Positions 1 to 8,960 of a DNA stretch of 42,564 bases are shown in pieces (the stretch's first letter is position 1; each line of letters starts with the position of its first letter). The notes beneath the pieces were generated by a model. The model was not told the origin of the DNA. It ran no database searches and worked only from the letters and a program-made list of their open reading frames with translations. The translations under genes and the position numbers were made by a program. Origin of the DNA: Candidatus Rifleibacteriota bacterium (GTDB lineage: Bacteria > Riflebacteria > Ozemobacteria > Ozemobacterales > Ozemobacteraceae); the NCBI GenBank assembly GCA_029565415.1, contig JAKQOH010000226.1, forward strand, positions 1 to 42,564, in the 5' to 3' direction.

Positions 1-2
1 AC

Positions 3-209
3 ATGCCCAAATGGGTAATCAATGAAGACCTGTGCAAGGGTTGCGGAATCTGCATCGGACGTTGCCCGATGAAGGTGCTCGGGGTTTCCGATCATCTGTC
101 CGCCAAGGGATACCATCCGACGAAGATGCTGAACGAAGAGAAGTGCACCTCGTGCGCACTGTGCGCGCGAAGCTGCCCCGACGTGGCTATCGAAGTGTTC
201 AAGGCCTGA
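3..209 (+). CDS. korD: 2-oxoacid:ferredoxin oxidoreductase delta subunit (2x[4Fe-4S] ferredoxin)
   Basis: This 68-residue bacterial-type ferredoxin carries two [4Fe-4S] motifs, CKGCGICIGRC (Cys 11, 14, 17, 21) and CTSCALCARSC (Cys 48, 51, 54, 58). In four-subunit 2-oxoacid oxidoreductases the delta subunit passes electrons from the thiamine-diphosphate site to free ferredoxin. It sits 23 bp before korA, in the KorDAB order common for 2-oxoglutarate:ferredoxin oxidoreductase. The start lies two bases from the window edge, so no ribosome binding site can be seen and a longer N-terminus cannot be excluded; the length is normal for KorD/PorD. Substrate preference (2-oxoglutarate rather than pyruvate or branched-chain oxoacids) is inferred from korA/korB similarity. 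Confidence 0.9.
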   Translation: MPKWVINEDLCKGCGICIGRCPMKVLGVSDHLSAKGYHPTKMLNEEKCTSCALCARSCPDVAIEVFKA

Positions 210-232
210 ATCATCCAGAAACGGAGCGAACA

Positions 233-1318
233 ATGGCTGACAAGATCCTGATGAAAGGCAACGAGGCCCTGGCCGAGACGGCCGTCCTGGCCGGTTGCCG
301 GCATTATTTCGGTTATCCCATCACCCCGCAGAGCGAGCTGCCCGAGTATCTGGCGAAGCGGCTTCCCGAGGTCGAAGGCGTGTTCCTGCAGGCCGAGAGC
401 GAGATCGCCGCGATCAACATGGTCTTCGGCGGCGCCGCCACCGGCGCGCGCGTCATGACCAGCAGCAGCAGCCCCGGCGTCAGTCTGAAGCAGGAAGGTA
501 TTTCCTACATCGCGGCGGCCGAGCTTCCCTGTCTCATCGTCAACGTGATGCGCGGCGGTCCGGGCCTGGGCAACATCTCGCCGGCCCAGTCGGATTACTT
601 CCAGGCGACCAAGGGCGGTGGCCACGGGGATTACCACCTGATCGTTCTGGCCCCCAACTCGGTCCAGGAAATGTCCGACATGACGATGAAGGCGTTCGAG
701 GCGGCCGATACGTTCAAGAACCCCGTCATGATCCTCAGCGACGGCGTTCTCGGCCAGATGATGGAGCCGGTCGTGCTGCCCGAGCCGGTCAACTACGACA
801 TCAACGCGAAGAAGTGGGGCCTCGGGTACCGCGGCGCCGACAAGAAGGGCCGCAACCTCTGCACGACGATCTTCATGGACGTCGAGCACCTCGAGGAGCA
901 CAACTGGCATCTCTACCAGAAGTACCAGTTCATCCGCGACGAGTTCGAGAAGGGCTCCTGGAAAGATCTGGCGGTCGAAGAGCACGAGTGCGAAGACGCC
1001 GACATCATCCTCGTCGGGTACGGCATCATCAGCCGCATCCTGAAGACCGTCGTCGAGAAGTGCCGGAAACGCGGCATCAAGGCCGGTCTGCTGCGCCCGA
1101 AGTCGCTGTGGCCTTTCCCGAGCGCCCGCGTCGCCGAGCTGGCGAAGAAGACGAAGCAGTTCCTCGTCGTCGAGATGTCGTGCGGCCAGATGGTCGAGGA
1201 CATCAAGCTGGCCGTCGAGGGCAAGGTGCCCGTCTACTTCTTCGGCCGCACCGGCGGAACCATTCCGTCCGACTTCGAGATCCTCAACGAAGTCGACAAG
1301 ATCGTGCGCCCCGACTGA
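233..1318 (+). CDS. korA: 2-oxoglutarate:ferredoxin oxidoreductase alpha subunit
   Basis: The 361-residue protein starts at ATG 233 with GGAG at 223-226. The same frame is open further upstream, but that part overlaps korD and lacks family similarity. The N-terminal pyrimidine-binding domain begins with a KGNEALAETAVLAG stretch and GYPITPQSE, followed by QAESEIAAINMVFGGAATGARVMTSSSSPG, here quoted only as landmarks QAESEIAAIN and MTSSSSPG. A Rossmann-like domain II follows (IILVGYGIISRI, then LLRPKSLWPFP). The enzyme reversibly decarboxylates a 2-oxoacid to its acyl-CoA with reduction of ferredoxin, in the oxidative or reductive TCA cycle. The C-terminal part ends close to domain II, as in KorA. 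Cotranscription with korD and korB is likely from the 23-bp and 30-bp gaps. Confidence 0.93.
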   Translation: MADKILMKGNEALAETAVLAGCRHYFGYPITPQSELPEYLAKRLPEVEGVFLQAESEIAAINMVFGGAATGARVMTSSSSPGVSLKQEGISYIAAAELPCLIVNVMRGGPGLGNISPAQSDYFQATKGGGHGDYHLIVLAPNSVQEMSDMTMKAFEAADTFKNPVMILSDGVLGQMMEPVVLPEPVNYDINAKKWGLGYRGADKKGRNLCTTIFMDVEHLEEHNWHLYQKYQFIRDEFEKGSWKDLAVEEHECEDADIILVGYGIISRILKTVVEKCRKRGIKAGLLRPKSLWPFPSARVAELAKKTKQFLVVEMSCGQMVEDIKLAVEGKVPVYFFGRTGGTIPSDFEILNEVDKIVRPD

Positions 1319-1348
1319 CGGCGCCGCGCAGACAAAGGAGCGAAGCAA

Positions 1349-2098
1349 ATGCAGAAGATATTCTCGCGGCCGCAGAGCCTGAGCGCGAACCCGACCCATT
1401 ATTGTCCCGGCTGCGACCACGGCGTCATCCATCGTCTCGTGGCCGAGTCCGTCGACGAGCTGGGCCTGGCCGAACGCACGATCGGCGTGGCGCCGGTCGG
1501 CTGCTCGGTATTCGCCTACGAATACTTCAACCTCGACTTCATCTCCGCCGCCCACGGCCGCGCACCGGCCGTCGCGACGGGCATCAAGCGCTGCCGGCCC
1601 GACTCGATCGTGTTCACCTACCAGGGTGACGGCGATCTGGCCGCGATCGGCACGGCCGAGATCATCCACGCCGCCAACCGCGGCGAGAACATCACGGTGG
1701 TGTTCATCAATAATGCGATCTATGGAATGACCGGCGGTCAGATGGCCCCGACCACGCTGGTCGGCATGAAGACGGCGACCTCGCCCTACGGCCGCGACGC
1801 TTCCCTGACCGGCAACCCGATCAAGATTTCCGAAATGATCGCCTGTCTCGACGCCCCGGCCTATGTGACCCGCGTCACGGTGAACACCCCGGCAGCCCTG
1901 ATGAAGACGAAGAAGGCGATCAAGAACGCCTTCCAGCTCCAGAAGGACGGCAAGGGTTTCTCGTTCGTCGAAGTGCTGTGCATCTGCCCGACCAACTGGG
2001 GCAAGCAGCCCGCCGATGCCCACAAGTGGCTGGGGGACAACATGATCCCGGTCTTCCCGCTCGGCACGTTCCGGGACAAGCACAAGATCGAAGCCTGA
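1349..2098 (+). CDS. korB: 2-oxoglutarate:ferredoxin oxidoreductase beta subunit
   Basis: The 249-residue protein has AAAGGAG 8 nt before ATG 1349. It carries the thiamine-diphosphate/Mg site as GDGDLAAIG followed about 25 residues on by INNAIYGMTGGQMAPTT, plus the conserved N-terminal YCPGCDHG. The beta subunit forms the catalytic centre with KorA. Its length is normal for the short beta subunits of four-subunit enzymes. A GNRA-loop hairpin 60 bp downstream and a dispersed repeat separate it from korC, so the gamma subunit may be expressed at a different level from korDAB. Confidence 0.93.
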   Translation: MQKIFSRPQSLSANPTHYCPGCDHGVIHRLVAESVDELGLAERTIGVAPVGCSVFAYEYFNLDFISAAHGRAPAVATGIKRCRPDSIVFTYQGDGDLAAIGTAEIIHAANRGENITVVFINNAIYGMTGGQMAPTTLVGMKTATSPYGRDASLTGNPIKISEMIACLDAPAYVTRVTVNTPAALMKTKKAIKNAFQLQKDGKGFSFVEVLCICPTNWGKQPADAHKWLGDNMIPVFPLGTFRDKHKIEA

Positions 2099-2157
2099 GA
2101 AATCCACGGCCGGCCGCGCATGCCTCACGGCATCGCATCCCGTCATCGAGAGACATG

Positions 2158-2186
2158 GGCGACCCGCAAGGGTCGCCTGTTGTCTT
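2158..2186 (+). terminator. Hairpin terminator or attenuator after korB
   Basis: GGCGACCC (2158-2165) pairs perfectly with GGGTCGCC (2170-2177) over a GCAA tetraloop and is followed by TGTTGTCTT. The T-tract is imperfect, so termination may be partial; korC lies 130 bp downstream on the same strand. Confidence 0.5.
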
Positions 2187-2206
2187 CAGAGCAGGAGATC
2201 GACGCA

Positions 2207-2280
2207 CCACTGGGACACCGAGGCACAGAGGATGAACCGAAATATGGGACGATCGCCTCTGTGTCTCCGTGCCTCCGTGG
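2207..2280. repeat. Dispersed inverted repeat (GGCACAGAGG / CCTCTGTGTC type)
   Basis: The two 25-bp arms, 2207-2231 and 2256-2280, match as inverted repeats at 20 of 25 positions by hand comparison. The arms are built from short GA(G/C)ACAGAGGCAC-like units. The repeat sits between korB and korC and does not interrupt a gene. Arrays of this kind occur as multicopy intergenic repeats in several GC-rich bacterial genomes, where spurious frames translate as TEARRHGG-like peptides (general knowledge). The only other dispersed repeats seen in this window are of a different type. Confidence 0.55.
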
Positions 2281-2314
2281 TTCGTTGAATATCAAAGAAT
2301 ATAAAGGATAAAAT

Positions 2315-2869
2315 ATGAATATCCCCCAGGGAAAGGAAGAAGTCATCATGGCCGGGTTCGGCGGTCAGGGCGTGCTGTTTCTGGGCAAGGTTCTGGCCGA
2401 GGTCGGGATGGCGGCCGGGAAGAACGTGTCCTGGCTCCCCTCCTACGGCCCCGAGATGCGCGGCGGAACCGCCAACTGCTCGGTGGTCATCTCCGAGACC
2501 CCGATTGCCTCGCCGATCGTGAACGAGCCCGACCTGCTGATCGCGATGAACCGCCCCTCCGTCACGCGGTTCCTTCCCAAGGTCAAGAAGGGCGGCGTCA
2601 TGATCTACAACGCGTCCCTGATCCCCGAGGAGACGTTCCGGGGTGACGTGAAGGCTGTTCCCGTGCCGGCCAGCAAGATCGCCGGCGATCTGGGCAGCGA
2701 GCGCGTCGCCAACGTCGTCATGGCCGGCGCCTTCCTGCGCGCCTGTCCCGTCATGTCGCTCGAGCAGGCGCTCAAGCAGATCGAGCATCTCACCCCCGCG
2801 AAGAAGAAGGAGATGCTCGAGCTCAACAAGACGGCTTTCACCAAGGGCTACGAATACGCCAACGCCTGA
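2315..2869 (+). CDS. korC: 2-oxoacid:ferredoxin oxidoreductase gamma subunit
   Basis: The 184-residue protein has AAAGGA 6 nt before ATG 2315. It opens with the gamma-subunit motif [18 protein letters not shown] and contains [17 protein letters not shown] and LIAMNRPS, all typical of the KorC/PorC domain that bridges the alpha/beta core. It completes the four-subunit enzyme with korDAB upstream. A strong terminator follows immediately (2887-2920). A paralogue with nearly the same first 60 residues lies at 5343-5951, so the cell may exchange gamma subunits. Confidence 0.9.
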   Translation: MNIPQGKEEVIMAGFGGQGVLFLGKVLAEVGMAAGKNVSWLPSYGPEMRGGTANCSVVISETPIASPIVNEPDLLIAMNRPSVTRFLPKVKKGGVMIYNASLIPEETFRGDVKAVPVPASKIAGDLGSERVANVVMAGAFLRACPVMSLEQALKQIEHLTPAKKKEMLELNKTAFTKGYEYANA

Positions 2870-2886
2870 ATTTGCCGTTTTCGTCA

Positions 2887-2920
2887 AACGCCCCGCGTGT
2901 CCCCGCGCGGGGCGTTCTCT
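2887..2920 (+). terminator. Rho-independent-like terminator after korC
   Basis: AACGCCCCGCG (2887-2897) and CGCGGGGCGTT (2906-2916) form a perfect 11-bp stem with an 8-nt loop, followed by CTCTTT. It lies 17 bp after the korC stop codon. Confidence 0.75.
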
Positions 2921-2941
2921 TTCCCCCGCCCCCGGGGCCAG

Positions 2942-2970
2942 TTGCGCTTTTTGGAACGGGTCGGTAGAAT
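2942..2970 (+). promoter_or_regulatory. Sigma-70-like promoter for the ABC-F gene
   Basis: TTGCGC (2942-2947) is followed by a 17-nt spacer and TAGAAT (2965-2970). The match is good, it lies just after the korC terminator, and it points toward the ABC-F gene 250 bp downstream. Confidence 0.5.
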
Positions 2971-3220
2971 AGAGGGCAGGATCAATGGCCGGTTTCAGCC
3001 GGCCGTGAAGGAGAAACCGGGTTGAAGAACTGAGACGGTGGCGCTGACAGGAAGAACGGCGGGCTTTTTTGACGGCTCGCCGGCGCGCTCCGTCCGGTGG
3101 GAAGGACAACGGGAATTCCGTGCATGCCTTTCCCCGGTTCCAAGGCAGGATGACCATCGGATTCCCTGGCGTCCAGCACATTGCGGAGCGACCGGCCTGC
3201 CCTCTTGCTAGGGGGATTTC
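2971..3220 (+). other. Long 5' leader with a 7-codon reading frame and hairpin, upstream of ABC-F
   Basis: No ordinary gene is visible between korC and the ABC-F gene. The leader has AGGA followed by a 7-codon frame at 2985-3008 (peptide MAGFSRP). The 5' part of that frame includes CCGGTTTC (2989-2996), which can pair with GAAACCGG (3013-3020). A ribosome on the short frame would disrupt the hairpin. Ribosome-mediated attenuation is known upstream of several antibiotic-resistance ABC-F genes; its operation here is inference. Confidence 0.3.
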
Positions 3221-4714
3221 ATGATCAGATTCATCGATGTGGATTTCACGCATGCGGATGCGCCCGAACCGCTGTTTTGCGGGATCAGTCTCCAGTTCGA
3301 CACGGGCTGGACGGGCCTTGTGGGGGCGAACGGTTCGGGTAAGACCACGTTGCTCAGGCTTGCGGCGGGCGATCTGGCGCCGGACTCGGGACGGATCCTC
3401 CGCAAGGGGCGGCTGGGTCAGTGCCACCAGCGAACGGATTTCCGCCCTGACGGGTGGGAGGTATTCCGCGATGCCGGAGATGCCGATGCCGCACGGTTGA
3501 AAGGCATTCTCGGCATCCGGTCGGACTGGTGGGAGCGCTGGGACACCCTGAGCCACGGGGAGCGGAAACGGGCGCAGATCGCGACCGTGTTGTGGCGCCA
3601 GCCCGACGTCCTTCTCGTCGACGAGCCGACCAACCATCTTGACGCGGAAAGCGGGGAGATGGTGCGGGCCGCGCTTGCCGCCTTCCGCGGCATCGGCATT
3701 CTCGTCAGTCACGACCGGCAGCTCCTTGATGATATATGCACAAATATTATATTCATCGAACCACCGGGAGTCCTTGCCATCCCTGGAGCCTACACCGAGG
3801 CAGCCGCCCAGAAGGAGCTCGGGGAGGAGCACCAGCGCCGGCAGCGGAGTGTCGCGAAGGATGAGGTGCAAAAGCTGCATCGGGAGATGATCCGCAGGCA
3901 GGCCGAGGCAGCCCGGTCGGCCAGCCGGATGTCGAAGCGCCATCTCCACCGGAATGATTCGGACGGCCGGGGAAAAATCGATCTGGCCCGGCTGACCGGA
4001 AAGGATGCCATTGCCGGCAACTTCGCCCGGCAATTGCGCGGGCGGCTCGAGAAGGCCGGGGAGCTGCTGGAGGGGATCGGCTTCCGAAAGGAGTACGATC
4101 TTGCCTACCGGATCGAGGGCGAACGGTCGAACCGGGATGTCCTGGTGCGGCTCGAGCAGGGGGTTCTGCCGCTCGGGCCGTCGATATCGCTCGCCTTTCC
4201 CGATCTTGTCCTGCTGCCGGCAGACCGGATCGGCATCAGCGGCCCGAATGGCACGGGCAAGAGCTGCTTCCTCCGGTATCTGGTCGGTCGGTTGAGCCTG
4301 CCGGCCGATCGTGTGGTGTATTTGCCGCAGGAAATTCCGATCGATGATGGGGAGCGGCTGATCCGCGAGGTGCGGCGGCTGAAGAGGGACGAGCTCGGCG
4401 GGGTCCTGGCTTGCGTGAGCTGTCTCGGAACGCGGCCCGAACGGCTCCTGCGGGGGGATCTGCCCAGCCCCGGCGAGATCCGCAAGATTCTGCTGGCACT
4501 CGGCATCATTCGCCGTCCGCACCTGATCGTCATGGATGAGCCGACGAATCATCTGGATCTTCCGGCGGTTGAGTTGCTGGAAAAGGCTTTGCGGGGGTTT
4601 CCCGGCGCTCTGATTCTCGTGAGCCACGATGCGCGGTTTCTCGACGGGCTTGCGGATACCCGGTGGCGATTTTCCCGGGAATCGACCGGGAGGATGGCCC
4701 TGCGGGTGGCGTAA
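3221..4714 (+). CDS. ABC-F family ATPase (ribosome-associated, duplicated ABC domains)
   Basis: The 497-residue protein has two ABC ATPase domains in one chain and no membrane segments, as in ABC-F proteins that bind the ribosomal E site. Domain 1 has Walker A GANGSGKT (35-42), signature LSHGE (110-114) and LLVDEP (131-136). Domain 2 has Walker A GPNGTGKS (341-348), a degenerate signature LPSPGE (414-419) and LIVMDEP (about 435-441). A charged linker (about 195-255) lies between them, as in other family members. AGGGGGA precedes the ATG. The protein could be a translation factor of the EttA/Uup type or an antibiotic-resistance ABC-F; sequence alone does not decide. It is transcribed alone or with the small membrane protein downstream. 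Confidence 0.85.
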   Translation: MIRFIDVDFTHADAPEPLFCGISLQFDTGWTGLVGANGSGKTTLLRLAAGDLAPDSGRILRKGRLGQCHQRTDFRPDGWEVFRDAGDADAARLKGILGIRSDWWERWDTLSHGERKRAQIATVLWRQPDVLLVDEPTNHLDAESGEMVRAALAAFRGIGILVSHDRQLLDDICTNIIFIEPPGVLAIPGAYTEAAAQKELGEEHQRRQRSVAKDEVQKLHREMIRRQAEAARSASRMSKRHLHRNDSDGRGKIDLARLTGKDAIAGNFARQLRGRLEKAGELLEGIGFRKEYDLAYRIEGERSNRDVLVRLEQGVLPLGPSISLAFPDLVLLPADRIGISGPNGTGKSCFLRYLVGRLSLPADRVVYLPQEIPIDDGERLIREVRRLKRDELGGVLACVSCLGTRPERLLRGDLPSPGEIRKILLALGIIRRPHLIVMDEPTNHLDLPAVELLEKALRGFPGALILVSHDARFLDGLADTRWRFSRESTGRMALRVA

Positions 4715-4835
4715 GGGGGCTGGTGAAGGCGCCGCCGCCTGGTTGCGGGTAGATGTGGTACCATCAGGCATCCGCATCGCCTGCGAAAAGTCCAGCGGGG
4801 ATGCTTCGGACAAATCAGCATAAAGGATGCGCACC

Positions 4836-5246
4836 ATGAGGTTGCAGGCGATACTGTTCCTGGTGTTGGTGGGACTCCTCCTTGTCCGGTTTCCGGTCCT
4901 TGCGAAAAACAACACGCAGGAAGATGAATTGAAGAAGCAGGCTGATGAACTCACATATGCCGGCCAGCTGAACAAGGCGAACGAGCTCCTCGGGAACGAG
5001 CTGAAAAATGGAACGGGATCCTCCTCCGGAGCCGACGGCGGCTGGGACATGACGTCGATGATGCTCAGCATGATCTGGGGCTCGATTGGCGTCGGATACT
5101 TCATCTACGGAAAAAAGCAGGCGAAAGCGCTCTTCCTGCTCTGCGGCATCGGTCTGAGCGTGTTTCCGCTGTTCGTTTCGGGTACGGTCTTGAGTATCGT
5201 GCTCGGTATGGGATTGTGCATCCTACCGTTCAAGGTCGATTTTTAA
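4836..5246 (+). CDS. Small exported/membrane protein of unknown function
   Basis: The protein has 136 residues from ATG 4836, chosen because AAAGGA lies 8 nt upstream; an in-frame ATG at 4827 overlaps that site. An N-terminal hydrophobic segment (AILFLVLVGLLLV) ending near VLAKNN looks like a signal peptide or anchor. A charged helical stretch follows (about 30-60), then a Gly/Ser linker. The C-terminal 70 residues carry two hydrophobic helices around MIWGSIGVGYFIYGKKQ. That module resembles short proteobacterial inner-membrane proteins of unknown function (memory-based, weak). No function is assigned. Confidence 0.7.
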   Translation: MRLQAILFLVLVGLLLVRFPVLAKNNTQEDELKKQADELTYAGQLNKANELLGNELKNGTGSSSGADGGWDMTSMMLSMIWGSIGVGYFIYGKKQAKALFLLCGIGLSVFPLFVSGTVLSIVLGMGLCILPFKVDF

Positions 5247-5342
5247 CGCCCATTTCTGCATCGAGATTGCGGGAAAGGTGGAATTTCGGCCGCGGGTGAT
5301 GTAAAATCAGGGAACTGACCCTATCTCCGAGGAGGCTCATGC

Positions 5343-5951
5343 ATGTCTGCAGAGGTTGAACGGATCATCCTGGCCGGGTTTGGCGGACAGGGCATCCTGT
5401 TTCTGGGAAAAGTTCTCGCCGAGGTCGGCATGCGCAACGGCAAACACGTGTCCTGGCTGCCTTCATACGGCCCCGAGATGCGCGGCGGCACCGCGAACTG
5501 CACCGTCATCCTCTCGTCGCACGAGATCGCTTCCCCGCTGGTTTCTGTGCCCGACACGGTCATCGCGATGAACCGCCCGTCCGTGGCCAAGTTCAATCTT
5601 CGCATCAAGGCCGGCGGCATGCTGATGTACAACTCCTCTCTGATCGAGCGCCAGGAATTCCGCGACGACATCCGGCTCGTCGAGGTGCCGGCGAGCGAGA
5701 TCGCCGACGAGCTCGGCAATCCGCGCGTGGCCAACCTCGTGATGGCCGGCGCCTACGCGAAGTTCAGCAAGCTGGTCTCGTATGAAGCCATGGCCGAGAA
5801 TCTGCCCAAAATCACTCCCAAGGCCAAGAAAGAGCTGATCGACCTGAACCTGAAAGCCCTCGAACGCGGCTTCCAGTTCGTGACCGAGAAGAAGTACATG
5901 TTCGGCCGGTACGTCTACTCGGTGTTCAAGGGTATCGGCAGCAACTCCTGA
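5343..5951 (+). CDS. Second 2-oxoacid:ferredoxin oxidoreductase gamma subunit (orphan)
   Basis: The 202-residue protein has GAGGAGG 7 nt before ATG 5343. It is a paralogue of korC at 2315: both share [34 protein letters not shown] and AMNRPSV. It has an extra C-terminal tail (KKYMFGRYVYSVFKGIG). No alpha, beta or delta genes adjoin it. It may replace KorC in the same complex or serve another oxidoreductase elsewhere in the genome. The duplication appears old, because the central and C-terminal parts have diverged. Confidence 0.88.
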   Translation: MSAEVERIILAGFGGQGILFLGKVLAEVGMRNGKHVSWLPSYGPEMRGGTANCTVILSSHEIASPLVSVPDTVIAMNRPSVAKFNLRIKAGGMLMYNSSLIERQEFRDDIRLVEVPASEIADELGNPRVANLVMAGAYAKFSKLVSYEAMAENLPKITPKAKKELIDLNLKALERGFQFVTEKKYMFGRYVYSVFKGIGSNS

Positions 5952-6070
5952 TGTTTTCCCGTGCGGTTCCGCCCCGGATCGGCCGTTCAATGAGCCCCCA
6001 GGCGGAACCGTCGCATTTTCAGCGGAGGTCGCGCACGCGTCTCCCGATCGCAGGAAGGTAAACGGACACC

Positions 6071-6655
6071 ATGACGGAAACCACGAAGAAAACCCCCAGA
6101 GCGAAGATCACTGCGAAGACGGCGACGAAGCCCGGCGCGAAGAAAACCGCGCCGGCTGTGAAAAAGACTGCCGCCACGGCCGGAAAAGCGCCGGTGAAGC
6201 GCTCACGGGCATCGACTGCGAAAGAGACCGGCATCATCAAGCCGCCGCGTCGCAAGGTTGCGCCGAAAACCCGCAGCGAAGAGCGAGTGACGTCGCGCCG
6301 GGTCGCGATGCACGACCTCCCCGACACGCTCGTGCAAGCCCTGAAAGCCCTCGCCGAGAAGAAGGTCATCGATCTTGCCGTACTCGACGTCGACGGCCTC
6401 GTTTCCTATGCCGATTACTTCGTGCTCGGCACCGGCACCAGCACGCCCCACATCCAGGCCATGGCCGACGCCGTCGCCCACCTCCTCAAGGTGCCCGGCG
6501 TGAAGGGTGCCCGTGTCGAGGGCGATGCCCAGGCCACCTGGGTGCTGATCGACGGCGGAGACTTCGTCGTCCATTTGTTCCAGCCCGATGCCCGGCGCTT
6601 CTACGCGCTGGATGACCTGTGGGGCGATGCCCCGAGGATCCCCTTCGAAGCATGA
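6071..6655 (+). CDS. rsfS: Ribosomal silencing factor RsfS with histone-H1-like N-terminal tail
   Basis: Residues from about 80 to 194 form the RsfS (DUF143/Iojap) domain: LVQALKALAEKKVIDLAVLD, YADYFVLGTGTS, VEGDAQATWVLIDGGDFVVH and FYALDDLWGDA. RsfS binds ribosomal protein uL14 and blocks subunit joining when nutrients are low. The first 75 residues are an unusual Lys/Ala/Thr/Pro-rich, strongly basic stretch with KKTAPAVKKTA-type repeats, absent from typical RsfS of about 105-120 residues. AGGAAGG precedes ATG 6071. An internal start (Met near residue 78, MHDLPDTL) is possible but lacks a good ribosome binding site. The stop overlaps the rsmE start (ATGA). Confidence 0.88.
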   Translation: MTETTKKTPRAKITAKTATKPGAKKTAPAVKKTAATAGKAPVKRSRASTAKETGIIKPPRRKVAPKTRSEERVTSRRVAMHDLPDTLVQALKALAEKKVIDLAVLDVDGLVSYADYFVLGTGTSTPHIQAMADAVAHLLKVPGVKGARVEGDAQATWVLIDGGDFVVHLFQPDARRFYALDDLWGDAPRIPFEA

Positions 6656-7356
6656 GCGACGAGGTGCTCGTTCCGCATGCGCGGGTTCTCGAACCCGACG
6701 CCGGCGGCGTTCTGAGCGACGAAAACCGTCATTATCTCGAGCGCGTGCTGCGGCTTCGGGCGGGGGATGCCTTCACCGTTACCGACGGAACGGGCCGCGA
6801 GACGATCGCCGTTCTCGGGGCTCAGGGCTCTTACCAGCTCCGGGAATGGACCGACCCCGGGCGAGAACCGGCGTTCGAGACGACGATCTTCTGCGCCGTT
6901 TCGAAAGGGGACCGGTTCGAGTGGCTGATCGAGAAAGCTGTCGAGATGGGCGTGCGGCGCATCGTGCCCCTGCTGACGAGCCGCGTGGTGGCCGGAACGC
7001 CGGGGCGCGCGAAGATCGACCGGTGGAGCAAGATCGCCGTGACCGCGATGCTCCAGTGCGGCGGCTGCGTGATGCCCGAGGTGGCCGAACCACTGCCGTT
7101 CCGGGAGCTCCCCCGGCCGTCCGGCGATGTGCGACCGGTGCTGCTCCACGAGATCCCCATGGCGGTCTCGCTCCGGGAGCTGCCGAAAGCCGAGAAACCG
7201 GAACTGTGGCTTGCTTCGGGCCCCGAGGGCGGGTTCGACCCGAACGAGGTGAAGACCTTTCTCGACGCCGGTTGGCAGGCTGTCTGGCTCGGCAAACGTC
7301 TGTTCAAGACCGACACCGCCCCCGTCGTCGCCCTCGCCCGCCTGCTGAGCCTCTGA
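6652..7356 (+). CDS. rsmE: 16S rRNA (uracil-1498-N3) methyltransferase
   Basis: The 234-residue protein starts at ATG 6652, overlapping the rsfS stop as ATGA, which implies translational coupling. It has the N-terminal PUA-like region (VLSDENRHYLERVLRLRAGD) and the C-terminal SPOUT trefoil knot with LASGPEGGF and LGKRLFKTDTAPVVAL. RsmE methylates N3 of U1498 in 16S rRNA using SAM. Length is normal. In-frame sequence continues slightly upstream to 6619 inside rsfS, but that part does not match the family. Confidence 0.92.
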   Translation: MSDEVLVPHARVLEPDAGGVLSDENRHYLERVLRLRAGDAFTVTDGTGRETIAVLGAQGSYQLREWTDPGREPAFETTIFCAVSKGDRFEWLIEKAVEMGVRRIVPLLTSRVVAGTPGRAKIDRWSKIAVTAMLQCGGCVMPEVAEPLPFRELPRPSGDVRPVLLHEIPMAVSLRELPKAEKPELWLASGPEGGFDPNEVKTFLDAGWQAVWLGKRLFKTDTAPVVALARLLSL

Positions 7357-7424
7357 AGACCCCGAAGCCAGGTTCGGTCACGACAACCATACGCCATTGA
7401 ATAAATCGCAGGTCTCAAGGCCGT

Positions 7425-7556
7425 ATCCGCAGATGCAGGGCAGATGAAGGACAGATGGGAACGACCGTTGAGAACGAAAGACCGATCTTTCGTGATCTGA
7501 AAAACAATTCGTGCGTTTCCTGCCGTTTATCTGCGACATCTGTGCCATCTGTGGAT
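7425..7556. repeat. MITE-like element with CAGATG-type terminal inverted repeats
   Basis: The arms at about 7425-7460 (ATCCGCAGATGCAGGGCAGA...) and 7526-7556 (reverse complement ATCCACAGATGGCACAGATG...) are inverted repeats of the same family that bounds the GxxExxY element at 37031-37506. The 65-bp interior has no gene. The segment before the right arm (ATTCGTGCGTTTCCTG) resembles the 3' end of the GxxExxY gene (ATTCGTGTTTCATCT), suggesting a deletion derivative. It fills most of the 299-bp gap between rsmE and mtaB. Confidence 0.55.
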
Positions 7557-7655
7557 GTGGCTCTCGTTCTGAATCGCACATGCCGGGTGTGAGGGCACAA
7601 AGACGATGGGGAGTGACCCCGCCGCGACGTTCATGATGTGTCTGAATATAAAACT

Positions 7656-8936
<1,281 letters not shown>

Positions 8937-8953
8937 CCCTGACTCGGTCAGGG
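8937..8953. terminator. Short hairpin between convergent genes
   Basis: CCCTGAC and GTCAGGG form a perfect 7-bp stem with a TCG loop in the 24-bp gap between mtaB (plus) and the pseudopilin operon (minus). It has no T-tract, so termination strength is uncertain. Confidence 0.4.
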
Positions 8954-8960
8954 ATGCCGG

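Noticed and set aside
32..232. Extended upstream start for korA.
   Set aside because: It overlaps korD completely; ATG 233 has a proper GGAG and gives the family-length protein.
2186..5104. A 972-codon open frame on the minus strand across korC and the ABC-F gene.
   Set aside because: It overlaps genes with clear families on the other strand and looks like low-stop-codon antisense of GC-rich DNA.
6678..6702. GGGTTCTCGAACCCG considered as a tRNA T-arm.
   Set aside because: It lies within the rsmE coding sequence and no acceptor, D or anticodon arms can be built around it.
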